Source of the DNA: Nakamurella lactea DSM 19367 | Lineage (GTDB): Bacteria; Actinomycetota; Actinomycetes; Mycobacteriales; Nakamurellaceae | NCBI RefSeq assembly: GCF_000426645.1 | Contig: NZ_AUFT01000017.1 | Span: 1 to 64,000, forward strand | Length of the DNA: 64,000 nt | Direction of reading: 5' to 3' | Shown here: one piece after another, positions 46,174 through 54,079 of the stretch | Layout of the letters: each line of letters begins with the position of its first letter | Position numbering within the stretch: position 1 is the stretch's first letter | Notes under the pieces: model-generated | What the model was told of the DNA's origin: nothing | The model's input: the letters and a program-made list of their open reading frames with translations, nothing else | The model's database searches: none | Translations under genes and position numbers: made by a program

Positions 46174-47658
46174 ATGAATCCAGGTATCAAGATCGCCGTG
46201 GCCGGTCTGGCCCGCGAAGGCAACACATTTGCCGGAGGCGTCGGCACGATCGACGACTTTCGCACCAACAGCTTCCTGCAGGGCGACGAAGTGCTGGAAG
46301 TCGGCAGGCTCAACGATTCACTGGCCGGTGCGCTGCAGGTCGCCTCCGAACGTGGCGTCGCTGTGGTTCCGACCTTTCACGCCCGCAGCATCAGCGGTCC
46401 ATCGGTGCGCGCCGAGGACCACGCCGAACTGAAGAGGCTGGTACTCGACGGTTTGACGGCCGTACTGCCCGAGGTAGATGGGATCTACCTGCGGTTGCAC
46501 GGTGCTTTCACGGCAGAGGGCTGCGACGACGTCGAGGGCGATCTGATGGCGTCGCTCCGGCAGATCGTGGGACCGGACTTCCCGATCTCGGGCAGCTTCG
46601 ACCTGCATACCCACGGCACTGCGACGATGGCCGCGGCTACTCCGATGATTGCCGGCTTCCAGACCTATCCGCACATCGACATGGTGCAGACCGGCCGCCG
46701 GGCCATGGCCATGTTGATCGACGCGATCCAGGGGCGCACGAGGCCGACCATCGGCTTCCGTAAGATCCCGGTGATGTCTGCCTCCGAAGTGCACAACACC
46801 ACCACCGGGCCAGTGTCGGAGGTGATGATCCGTCTGCACCACATCCAGTCCCTGCCAGGCGTTCTGGACGCCAGCATCTTCTGCACGCAGCCGTGGCTGG
46901 ACGTCACTGACTTCGGCTGGTCGGTCGTCGTGGTGACCGACGGAGACCAGCCTAGGGCGCAGGGATACGCCGACGAACTGGCCGCGTCACTGTTCGACCG
47001 ACGGGAACGGCTGGTGGTCCACAAGGAGTCGCTCGCCGACGCGCTGGCCAGGGCACGCGATGCGAAGGGCATCGGTGGCCCGGTCGTGCTCGGTGATGGC
47101 GCCGACAGTCCGTCGGCCGGCAGCACCGGCGACAGTTCGGTGTTGCTGCAGGCAGTGCTGGACGAACCGATCGGCGGCCCGGTGCTCTGCTCCGTCACCG
47201 ACGCTCCGGCATTGCAGGCGTGTGTGGAAGCCGGCACTGGCGCGAAGACGACTGTCAAGGTCGGCGGCACGCTATCGCCGCACTTCTTTTCCCCGATCGA
47301 GATCACCGGCACAGTGGTCTCATTCGGCGACAACAGTTCTGCACCCGATGGCAGGCCGATCAGCACCGGCCGGTTCGCGGTACTGCGGATCGGCGAGGTG
47401 AGCCTGGTGATCAGTGAGCTGGCCACCTCGATGACCGACGACCGGCTCTACCGGGCGGCTGGGCTGGACGTCGACGGAGCCTGGATGGTGCAGGCGAAGT
47501 CCGCTGGTCAGTACCACGAAGGGTACGAGCACATCGGCTCGGAGCTAATCGATGTCGATATGCGCGGGCCGGCACAGCACGACCTTCTCTCACTTCCCTT
47601 CAGCCGTATCCCTCGACCAATCTGGCCTTTCGACCCGGACGTCGAACGGGGGTTTTGA
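46174..47658 (+). CDS. M81 family metallopeptidase (MlrC-like), copy 4
   Basis: A 494-residue M81 protein of the same subgroup as copy 3 (35487). Conserved positions: Glu15 in REGNTFAGG, His109 in RLHGAF, Asp143/His145 in DLHTHGT, His167 in QTYPHID. Shared features include VLGDGADSPSAGSTGDS and the terminal RPIWPFDPDVERGF. GAAGGAGAAGG precedes the ATG. Last gene of the second importer operon, convergent with the amidohydrolase gene only 22 nt away. Confidence 0.88.
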   Translation: MNPGIKIAVAGLAREGNTFAGGVGTIDDFRTNSFLQGDEVLEVGRLNDSLAGALQVASERGVAVVPTFHARSISGPSVRAEDHAELKRLVLDGLTAVLPEVDGIYLRLHGAFTAEGCDDVEGDLMASLRQIVGPDFPISGSFDLHTHGTATMAAATPMIAGFQTYPHIDMVQTGRRAMAMLIDAIQGRTRPTIGFRKIPVMSASEVHNTTTGPVSEVMIRLHHIQSLPGVLDASIFCTQPWLDVTDFGWSVVVVTDGDQPRAQGYADELAASLFDRRERLVVHKESLADALARARDAKGIGGPVVLGDGADSPSAGSTGDSSVLLQAVLDEPIGGPVLCSVTDAPALQACVEAGTGAKTTVKVGGTLSPHFFSPIEITGTVVSFGDNSSAPDGRPISTGRFAVLRIGEVSLVISELATSMTDDRLYRAAGLDVDGAWMVQAKSAGQYHEGYEHIGSELIDVDMRGPAQHDLLSLPFSRIPRPIWPFDPDVERGF

Positions 47659-47680
47659 TCGGCGCGTCCGAGCCGTCCGG

Positions 47681-48949
47681 TCACTCCTGGTTGACCGCGG
47701 TGGTGGTTGGGATCTGATTGGCCACGCCCGAAATCGGAACCAGCGGGTCGGTGAGCAGCTCGCGCAGCCGCCGCTCCCGGGCATTCAGTGCAGTCCGCTG
47801 CGCGTCGGACAGCGACACCCAACTGGGTGGTGCCGGCGGAAATGTCGGTGGTAGATATTCTCCAGCAACGAATGTCGCGGCGTTGACCAGTCGTTCGGAC
47901 GCTGTGCGCGCGACTCCATGGACATCTCCGACTTCCATTGCTTCGTCGACCCTGCGGAACAGCGCGATGTCGGCAGGCGCTCCAACAGTGAGCGTCCCGG
48001 CGTCGAGCCCGAGTGCTGCTGCCGGGGCGGATGTCGTGGCCCGAACCACATCCACCAACGGCATACCGATGGCCTGCAGCTTGGCCATCACCGTTGGCAA
48101 GTCGAACGCCGGGCCACTGGCGCTGAGTACGTGCAGGTCCGTCGAGATCACGTGCGGGGGCATCGATTGCGCGAGATATGCTTCCGCCACTTCGAAGCTG
48201 AATCCGCCCGCACCGTGTCCGATATCGAAGATCACGCCGCGCTCGTGGGCAGCGCGCAGGCTGTTCCGGATTGGCCCTGGCAGGGTGACACCACGAGCCC
48301 CGCGACCGGCGCAGTGGGTCAGAATATCGCCGGGTCGCAACAGGTCGACGATCTGGTCCAGGGTGAACGGGCCGCTCCCGATATGCACCATGACCGGGAG
48401 CGCGGTAGCCGCGCCGGCGCGCAACGCGATCCGCAGGGGTTCCAGCCCGTTGTCGCCGACCGTCGATGCGTCCATCCGCACCTTGATGCCGCGGACCTCC
48501 TCCGGATGCTTGGTGGCAGCCGCAACCAACGCGTCGACATCGAGGAAACTCAGGTCCCTCGATTCACCCGTGCGGGCGGCCAGACCATGGGCCGAGATAT
48601 GCAGCAGTATTGCGCTACGAACACGGAAGTCCTTCCGAGCCTCCATTAGTCCGGCAAGCCCGTAGGCGCCGACGCTGCCTGCGTCGACCCAGCTGGTGAC
48701 TCCCGTGTACCAGGCAACCGGATCCGGCTCCATACCCCAGAAGGTGCCACCCGCATGAAGATGGGTATGCAGGTCGACCAATCCAGGGATGACCAGAAGC
48801 CCCGAGGCATCGACGACTGAACGCGCCGGTTCGGCATCCAGGACGCCGACGGCACGGACCCGGCCGTTCCTGACCGCAATGTCGGCGACGGCGTCCATAT
48901 CCGCGGCTGGGTCGATCAGGTGTCCGTTCAGGATCCGTAGGTCGTCCAT
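47681..48949 (-). CDS. COG3964-type amidohydrolase (EF0837/Atu3266-like), copy 1
   Basis: A 422-residue amidohydrolase-superfamily protein. HTHLH (His61, His63), the candidate carboxylated Lys in GIKVRMDAS, VHIG, HCAGR and the Asp in STDLH outline a binuclear metal site. Characterised relatives (EF0837, Atu3266) hydrolyse acylated (R)-alpha-hydroxy acids as promiscuous substrates; their true substrates are uncertain. Start at 48949 after GGAGGCACAG. The operator lies 72 nt upstream, exactly as for its close paralogue at 57083. Divergent from an SDR gene. Confidence 0.85.
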   Translation of the reverse strand: MDDLRILNGHLIDPAADMDAVADIAVRNGRVRAVGVLDAEPARSVVDASGLLVIPGLVDLHTHLHAGGTFWGMEPDPVAWYTGVTSWVDAGSVGAYGLAGLMEARKDFRVRSAILLHISAHGLAARTGESRDLSFLDVDALVAAATKHPEEVRGIKVRMDASTVGDNGLEPLRIALRAGAATALPVMVHIGSGPFTLDQIVDLLRPGDILTHCAGRGARGVTLPGPIRNSLRAAHERGVIFDIGHGAGGFSFEVAEAYLAQSMPPHVISTDLHVLSASGPAFDLPTVMAKLQAIGMPLVDVVRATTSAPAAALGLDAGTLTVGAPADIALFRRVDEAMEVGDVHGVARTASERLVNAATFVAGEYLPPTFPPAPPSWVSLSDAQRTALNARERRLRELLTDPLVPISGVANQIPTTTAVNQE

Positions 48950-49013
48950 CTGTGCCTCCGACTGCTTGTGGTGTGCGCCTCTTGACCCCTCGGCTCCAGT
49001 CTCCGATAATGAA

Positions 49014-49042
49014 CCGCAAATTTCAACAAGCGAAATTTGCGG
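49014..49042. promoter_or_regulatory. Perfect 11-bp inverted repeat between divergent amidohydrolase and SDR genes
   Basis: CCGCAAATTTC (49014-49024), 7-nt spacer, GAAATTTGCGG (49032-49042). Read on the minus strand, its core is TTTCGCTTGTTGAAA (49021-49035), fitting TTYCR-N5-TGRAA. It lies 72 nt from the amidohydrolase start and 59 nt from the SDR ATG, so one bound dimer could control both. It is an operator of the same family as those at 30059, 35452 and 57155. Confidence 0.7.
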
Positions 49043-49093
49043 TTTTCCCGCGAATCGACCTCGGTCCGCTGCACTGAAGAGAGGGCTGGCGCG

Positions 49094-49873
49094 ATGGCTC
49101 CCACACCACGACGATTGGTCGGCAGAACAGCGTTGATCACCGGGGCCTCGAGAGGTATTGGGGCGGCGGTCGCGCGTCGGTTCGCGGCCGAGGGTGCCGC
49201 CGTAGCCATCGGTCATGAGCCGACAGCTGAGATGGCCCGTCTGGCTGGTGATCTCGCCGCGGAGCTCGTCGGACAGGGCGCACGTGCCGTCGCGTTGGGC
49301 GCCGACCTGGCCGATCCGGCGGGCATCGACGGACTGGTCGCCGCGGCCAGGAGCGAGTTGGGACCGCTTGACATCGTGGTCGCCAACGCGGCCGCGTCCG
49401 GTCGCCGGCACTTCACCGAGTTGTCGCTGCAGGAGTGGGATCTCGTGCAGGCGGTCAACACCCGTGGCACCTGGCTACTCGCGAAGGCCGCCTACCCGGA
49501 TCTCAAGGCCTCGGGCCACGGCTCGATGATCACCCTCACCTCGGTGATGGTGATGACCGGACAACCCGACGCGCTGCACTACACGGCATCGAAGGCGGCG
49601 ATCCTCGGGATGACCCGGGAGCTCGCCCGCGAGATGGGTCCCGACGGGGTTCGGATCAATGCCGTCATGCCGGGTGCTATCCGGACCGAGCAGGAGGTTG
49701 AGATGGCGCCCGACGCCGATGACGTCGCGGCGAGGATCCTTCCCAAGCAATCGCTGCAACGGCGCGGTTATGCCGACGATCTCAGCGGCGCGTTCGCCTT
49801 TCTGGCCAGCGACGACGCCGCGTTCATCACCGGTCAGGTGATCTGCGTGGACGGCGGCTGGGTGATGTACTGA
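49094..49873 (+). CDS. Short-chain dehydrogenase/reductase
   Basis: A 259-residue SDR with TGASRGIG, ADLADP, NAAASG, catalytic Tyr/Lys in YTASK, and GQVICVDGGW near the C-terminus, the classical cluster of 3-ketoacyl-ACP-reductase-like oxidoreductases. ATG at 49094 after GAAGAGAGGG; an upstream extension would run toward the operator. A single-gene plus-strand unit divergent from the amidohydrolase. Substrate unknown; co-regulation suggests a hydroxy-acid or keto-acid intermediate of the same pathway. Confidence 0.88.
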   Translation: MAPTPRRLVGRTALITGASRGIGAAVARRFAAEGAAVAIGHEPTAEMARLAGDLAAELVGQGARAVALGADLADPAGIDGLVAAARSELGPLDIVVANAAASGRRHFTELSLQEWDLVQAVNTRGTWLLAKAAYPDLKASGHGSMITLTSVMVMTGQPDALHYTASKAAILGMTRELAREMGPDGVRINAVMPGAIRTEQEVEMAPDADDVAARILPKQSLQRRGYADDLSGAFAFLASDDAAFITGQVICVDGGWVMY

Positions 49874-50046
49874 CATGCTGCGGTGATCTGCTGATCACCA
49901 CGGCGAAGGAGGGCTACGACGTCGATCGAAGTGCCTCGGAGCCGTTGGCTGGCAGCCTGTTTCAGGCGCGCTCGGAACTACGCACTGCGCCGGACCGCTC
50001 GTTCGGTGCGCCCGGATGTCGAACCCGGCTAAGCCGGTCCTGGGCG

Positions 50047-50907
50047 TCACGTCGGCCGGCGGGACCGCTGACTCGCCAGCTCCAGCGTGAGCTGGGCGCC
50101 GCGAGCCATCGCGGCGTCGACCATCGCGCCGGACTGCAGCACCGCGACCGATGATCCATGCTCTGCTGCGGCCGCGAGCGTCGCGAGTACCTCTTGGGCG
50201 CCGCGAACCTCAGCAGCGCCAGGGGTGAAGGCGTCGACGACCAGCGGGACCTGGCGAGGATGAACGACCTGGGCGCCGAGGAATCCCTGGCCGCGTGCGC
50301 GCCGACAGGCAGCGACCAGACCGCCATCGTCGTTGAGGTCGGTATAGGCCGACATCATCGGTGCCGGCAGGCCCGCCGCGCGGCAGGCGACCACGAGGCC
50401 GACCCGAATCGGTTCGAGCGCCTTCGGGTCGGTGATTCCGAGTTCGGAGGCAAGATCGGCCTCGCCGATCCCCATGGACAGAACGCCGTCTGTAGCCGCG
50501 ATCGCCGCCATGTTTCTGATACCGACGGCGTTCTCGATCAGCACCCGCACTCGGACTCCCGGCATCCGGCCGCGCAGCGCCGCGACTTCGTCTGGTGTCT
50601 GCACCTTGGGCATCATCACCTGGGAGAAGTGCTGCGACGCGGCCAGGACTTCGACGTCGTCGGCGAACCACGGTGACCCGATCGCGTTGATCCGGGGGCA
50701 CAGCGGGACTGCAGTCCGTTGGACCAACAACCGCTGCATCTCGACCCGTGCCGCGGCCTTCCCGGCGGGAGCGATGCTGTCCTCGAGATCGACGATCACC
50801 AGATCGGCACCCGATCGCGTCGCCTTCAGACAGCGGTCGGGTCGGTTCGCCGGACAGAACAGCGCGCTGATCACCAGATCGTGCCGTGACCGGTGTGCAT
50901 TCATCAT
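50047..50907 (-). CDS. HpcH/HpaI aldolase / CitE-like lyase
   Basis: A 286-residue TIM-barrel lyase of the citrate-lyase-beta family. Motifs: VIVDLEDSIAP with acidic Mg ligand, PRINAIGSPW, VMMPKVQTPDEV, LIENAVGI with Glu, and GEADLASELG. Relatives cleave citramalyl-CoA, malyl-CoA or beta-methylmalyl-CoA to pyruvate or glyoxylate plus acyl-CoA. With the MaoC-like hydratase and CaiB-like CoA-transferase across the divergent promoter it makes a plausible mesaconyl/citramalyl-CoA route. Last gene of the gamma-glutamyltransferase operon, 3 nt after gntR. Confidence 0.87.
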   Translation of the reverse strand: MMNAHRSRHDLVISALFCPANRPDRCLKATRSGADLVIVDLEDSIAPAGKAAARVEMQRLLVQRTAVPLCPRINAIGSPWFADDVEVLAASQHFSQVMMPKVQTPDEVAALRGRMPGVRVRVLIENAVGIRNMAAIAATDGVLSMGIGEADLASELGITDPKALEPIRVGLVVACRAAGLPAPMMSAYTDLNDDGGLVAACRRARGQGFLGAQVVHPRQVPLVVDAFTPGAAEVRGAQEVLATLAAAAEHGSSVAVLQSGAMVDAAMARGAQLTLELASQRSRRPT

Positions 50908-50910
50908 TCT

Positions 50911-51645
50911 TCAGCAGATCATCGGACGTTGTTCATCGGGCTCGTCGACGAAGTATCGAGGGTCGACCTCGTGTGCACTGCCGGTGACGCTGTGGGTCGA
51001 TTGCAGGTGAGCGCTGAGCAGGCGCTGTACCGAAGGGCCATCGCCGTCCGCTAGGGCATCGACGATGGCAGCGTGTTCCCTCGCGGTTGACCCGACAGAG
51101 GCGCTCGTGTGCTGGGCAATCATCCGGTACCGGCTCACCCGTTGCAGGACAAGGTCAAGCATCTCGGTCAACAGTTCGTTGCCGGCGAGCGCCACCAACG
51201 CGAGGTGGAAGGAGCGGTTCATCGCGAACGGATCGCCGTCGTGCGTCCGGGCCCAGCGCCGGAGCCCGGTGATCATCACACGTAGCTCCCCGATCCGGGC
51301 TTTGGTCGCGTTCCCGGCGGCCGACGCCGCTGTCGGCGGTTCGAGAACCAGCCTGGCCTGCTGGATGTCGGCTAATTCACGCCAGGACAGCGGGGCTACG
51401 ACGGCACCGGCGTTGGGGGACACCAGGAGTACCCGCTCGGCCGCCAGTCTGGCGATCGCTTCTCGAACCGGGACCTTGGAGACTTCCAGCTCGCGCGATA
51501 CCCGGTCGGCGTTGACCCGGTCTGCCGGTCGCAGATTGCCGTTCCCGACCTCGCTGCGAAGCCACTGGTAGACCAGTTCGGATTTCGAGCCGGCCGGCTC
51601 AGGCTCGTCACCGGATGCATCGACGGCTACGTTCACCTCACACAC
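50911..51645 (-). CDS. GntR-family (FadR/FCD) transcriptional regulator
   Basis: A 244-residue regulator with an N-terminal winged helix (about 20-85, including RVNADRVSRELEVSKVPVREAI) and an FCD ligand domain (about 95-230) with probable metal-binding His residues. FCD proteins sense small carboxylates. GTG start overlapping the gamma-glutamyltransferase stop by 8 nt. The obvious target is TGGTATCCGATACTA in the divergent region at 53488. Confidence 0.9.
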   Translation of the reverse strand: MCEVNVAVDASGDEPEPAGSKSELVYQWLRSEVGNGNLRPADRVNADRVSRELEVSKVPVREAIARLAAERVLLVSPNAGAVVAPLSWRELADIQQARLVLEPPTAASAAGNATKARIGELRVMITGLRRWARTHDGDPFAMNRSFHLALVALAGNELLTEMLDLVLQRVSRYRMIAQHTSASVGSTAREHAAIVDALADGDGPSVQRLLSAHLQSTHSVTGSAHEVDPRYFVDEPDEQRPMIC

Positions 51646-53389
51646 CGATCGCCAAGGAACGCCGAAAGACGTCCGCTCCGCCGATCAGACCGTCGTCTGT
51701 GTACTGGACGCCGAGAGGCTTGGCCAGGAACGACTGCGTCTCGGTCTCGCGACACTGCCGTACCAGGTGGCCACGCCGGGTGAGGTCGGCTAAGGCCTCG
51801 GCCGGGACCCGGTCGTCGACCAGCACGTCGGCCACGGTCGGTCCGACTGGTGCCGACGGTGCAGCGCCTTCGCAATGCAGTCGCGGGGCGGCAATCGCCT
51901 CAGCGACGTCCATGCCGAAATCAACGATGTTGATCACGGTCTGGAACATCGCGGTCACCACCCGGCGCCCCCCGGGGGCACCAAGGGCGGCTACTACCTT
52001 GCCGTCCTTGAGCAGCAGTGTCGGCGTCGCATGCCCGACCTGCTTGACCCACGGCGCAACGGAGTTCGGGGTACCCGGCTCGGGATTCATCCACATCGTG
52101 ACATCGTAGAGATTCAGGCCGGTGCCGCGCGGGATGAAGCAGGAGCCGAACGCCAGCCCGAGTGTCTGGGTCAAGCTCACGACGTTGCCGTCGGCGTCCG
52201 CGGCCAGTAGGTGGGTCGTGTCCTTGCCGGCCAGGTCGCCGGCCGGTACCGAACGGTCCGCCGGTCGTCGGGCTGGATCGAATGTCCATGGATCGCCCGG
52301 TGTCGTCCAGGCACCACGATGTTCTTTGGGGAGCTCGGTGGCGAGGTCCGATGCGTAGCGCTTGTCGATCAGACCGGTGAGCGGCACCGGTGTCCGGTCC
52401 GGATCCCCGACGTGGACGAATCTGTCGGTCCACGCCTGCCGCATGATCTCCGCGAGGAGGTGGAGGCACTGACCCGAGAACCTCGGGAGTGCGGCGAGAT
52501 CGAAGTTCTCGGCCAGGTTGAGCATTTCCAGGAGGGTAACGCCGCCGTTCGGACCTGAGCTGCTGATGACCCGGTAGCCGCGGTAGGAGCCTCGCAGGCC
52601 GTCGCCGAAGTCTGGACGGAACCGAGCGAGGTCGTCGGCACTGAGCAGTCCGCCCTCGGCTTGGACTCCGGCAGCGATCCGGGCGGCGAGCTCGCCGTTA
52701 TAGAACTCGTCGGCACCGCCCGCTGCGACCGCTGCGATGCTGTCCGACAGGTCCGGTTGGACTACCGGAATCGTCCGCCCCTGATAGAAACCGGCCGGCC
52801 GAGGGATGCCTCCGCTGAGGAAGACCCTTCTCATCTCATCGTAGCGCTGCACATGATTGAACTCCGATCCGAAGTGGAAGGTGTCCTCGCCATCTGGATC
52901 GAACCCGCTGCGGGCCAACCGTTCCGCTGGGGCGAGTAGATCCGCCCATGGCGCCGAGCCATGCCTGGTGTGCAGGGCGGAAATGCCGGCGACATGTCCG
53001 GGAACGCCGACTGACAGTGGTCCGCGTTCGTGAACGTCATCGCGAACCGGGCGCCAGCCGAAGGCTGCGGAACCAGATTCACGCGGCAGCAGGTAAGGGA
53101 CGAAGGTATCTTCCGCCAGAGCTGCTGGGGTCCGGCCGTAAAACGAAATCTCCTCGGTGGTGCCGGTACTTGCGCAGTGGTGCAGCAGGACTCCGACGCC
53201 GCCGACGGAGTTCATCGCCACCTCTCGCACTCCGGTCAGGAACGACATTGTGGTGATGGCGTCGACCGCGCTACCACCGTCTGCGAGCACTTGCGCACCA
53301 GCCTCTGCGGCCTGTGGGTTGTGGCTGGCCACCATGCCGCGTTGGCCCTTCGCCGCCGTCTTTCCGACCACGCGTTCACTGCGACTCAT
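51638..53389 (-). CDS. Gamma-glutamyltransferase family protein (intracellular)
   Basis: A 583-residue Ntn-hydrolase. Thr391 in GKDTTHLLAADADGN is at the self-processing site that creates the N-terminal nucleophile of the small subunit. SSGPNGGVTLLEML and GAPGGRRVVTAMFQ match substrate-binding regions. There is no signal peptide, unlike periplasmic Ggt, so it probably acts on imported gamma-glutamyl compounds or as an acylase-like hydrolase. The canonical GTTH is changed to DTTH. Operon: this gene, gntR, citE-like lyase. Confidence 0.88.
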   Translation of the reverse strand: MSRSERVVGKTAAKGQRGMVASHNPQAAEAGAQVLADGGSAVDAITTMSFLTGVREVAMNSVGGVGVLLHHCASTGTTEEISFYGRTPAALAEDTFVPYLLPRESGSAAFGWRPVRDDVHERGPLSVGVPGHVAGISALHTRHGSAPWADLLAPAERLARSGFDPDGEDTFHFGSEFNHVQRYDEMRRVFLSGGIPRPAGFYQGRTIPVVQPDLSDSIAAVAAGGADEFYNGELAARIAAGVQAEGGLLSADDLARFRPDFGDGLRGSYRGYRVISSSGPNGGVTLLEMLNLAENFDLAALPRFSGQCLHLLAEIMRQAWTDRFVHVGDPDRTPVPLTGLIDKRYASDLATELPKEHRGAWTTPGDPWTFDPARRPADRSVPAGDLAGKDTTHLLAADADGNVVSLTQTLGLAFGSCFIPRGTGLNLYDVTMWMNPEPGTPNSVAPWVKQVGHATPTLLLKDGKVVAALGAPGGRRVVTAMFQTVINIVDFGMDVAEAIAAPRLHCEGAAPSAPVGPTVADVLVDDRVPAEALADLTRRGHLVRQCRETETQSFLAKPLGVQYTDDGLIGGADVFRRSLAIGV

Positions 53390-53474
53390 TTGACGCCTTT
53401 CTTGGGCATTTGACGGAGATCTGTCAGGTGGTCGTGGTCAGACATCACCGACGCTCCACCAGCACCCAGGGGTC

Positions 53475-53503
53475 TTGACACCCAGGATGGTATCCGATAC
53501 TAA
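53475..53503 (+). promoter_or_regulatory. Promoter with GntR-type operator between the ggt and MaoC operons
   Basis: TTGACA (53475-53480), 17 nt, TACTAA (53498-53503) is a good plus-strand promoter for the MaoC/CaiB operon. TGGTATCCGATACTA (53488-53502) overlaps the -10. It holds GTATC-C-GATAC and matches the TnGTATnnnATACnA pattern of FadR/VanR-type GntR regulators. The divergent ggt operon starts 99 nt to the left, so a single site can serve both. Confidence 0.65.
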
Positions 53504-53536
53504 TACTACACGGGCAACGTTGAGCAAGGAGTGGGA

Positions 53537-54079
53537 TTGGATTCCGAGATCGCGGTAGGGCCGTTGAACCGTTTTCTTGACGACTTCGCGGTCGGAGATG
53601 TGCATCGGTTCCCCTTGGGGCGCACCGTGAACGAGGCCGACAATAGCTGGTTCGCCCTGTTGACGATGAACACCAACCAGCTGCACTTCAACGCCGAATT
53701 CGCCGCCCGCACCGAATTCGGAAGGCCATTGGTCAACTCAGGCTTCTCGGTCGCCTTGGTTCTGGGAATGAGTGTGTCGGATCTGAGTGCCAACGCTACG
53801 GCCAACCTTGGATGGACCGACATCGAGTTGGTGGCGCCGTTGTTCGTCGGCGACACTGTCTACACCGAGAGTCTGGTGACGGGAGTGCGACCATCGGTGT
53901 CTCGTCCCGGATCCGGGGTGGTCTCGGTCGTGACCCGTGGGCTTAATCAGCACGGCGTAGAGTTCCTCCGGTTCCGCCGGACCTTCCTGGTGCCGGACAG
54001 GGCCCATCGCCTCGGGGTGTTCCCGGACCCGGTCGTTAGCATCGGCGCCGAACGATGTGGCGGTAGCGCGGATGTCTGA
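53537..54079 (+). CDS. MaoC-like hydratase (mesaconyl-CoA-hydratase-like)
   Basis: A hot-dog-fold hydratase of about 180 residues. NEADNSWFALLTMNTNQLHFN matches the mesaconyl-CoA hydratase version of the MaoC motif, with catalytic Asn/Asp and His. Start codon is uncertain: TTG at 53537 has AGGAG 5 nt upstream, while GTG at 53531 would sit directly on it. It probably hydrates an enoyl-CoA such as mesaconyl-CoA. Overlaps the CaiB gene by 8 nt. Confidence 0.85.
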   Translation: MDSEIAVGPLNRFLDDFAVGDVHRFPLGRTVNEADNSWFALLTMNTNQLHFNAEFAARTEFGRPLVNSGFSVALVLGMSVSDLSANATANLGWTDIELVAPLFVGDTVYTESLVTGVRPSVSRPGSGVVSVVTRGLNQHGVEFLRFRRTFLVPDRAHRLGVFPDPVVSIGAERCGGSADV

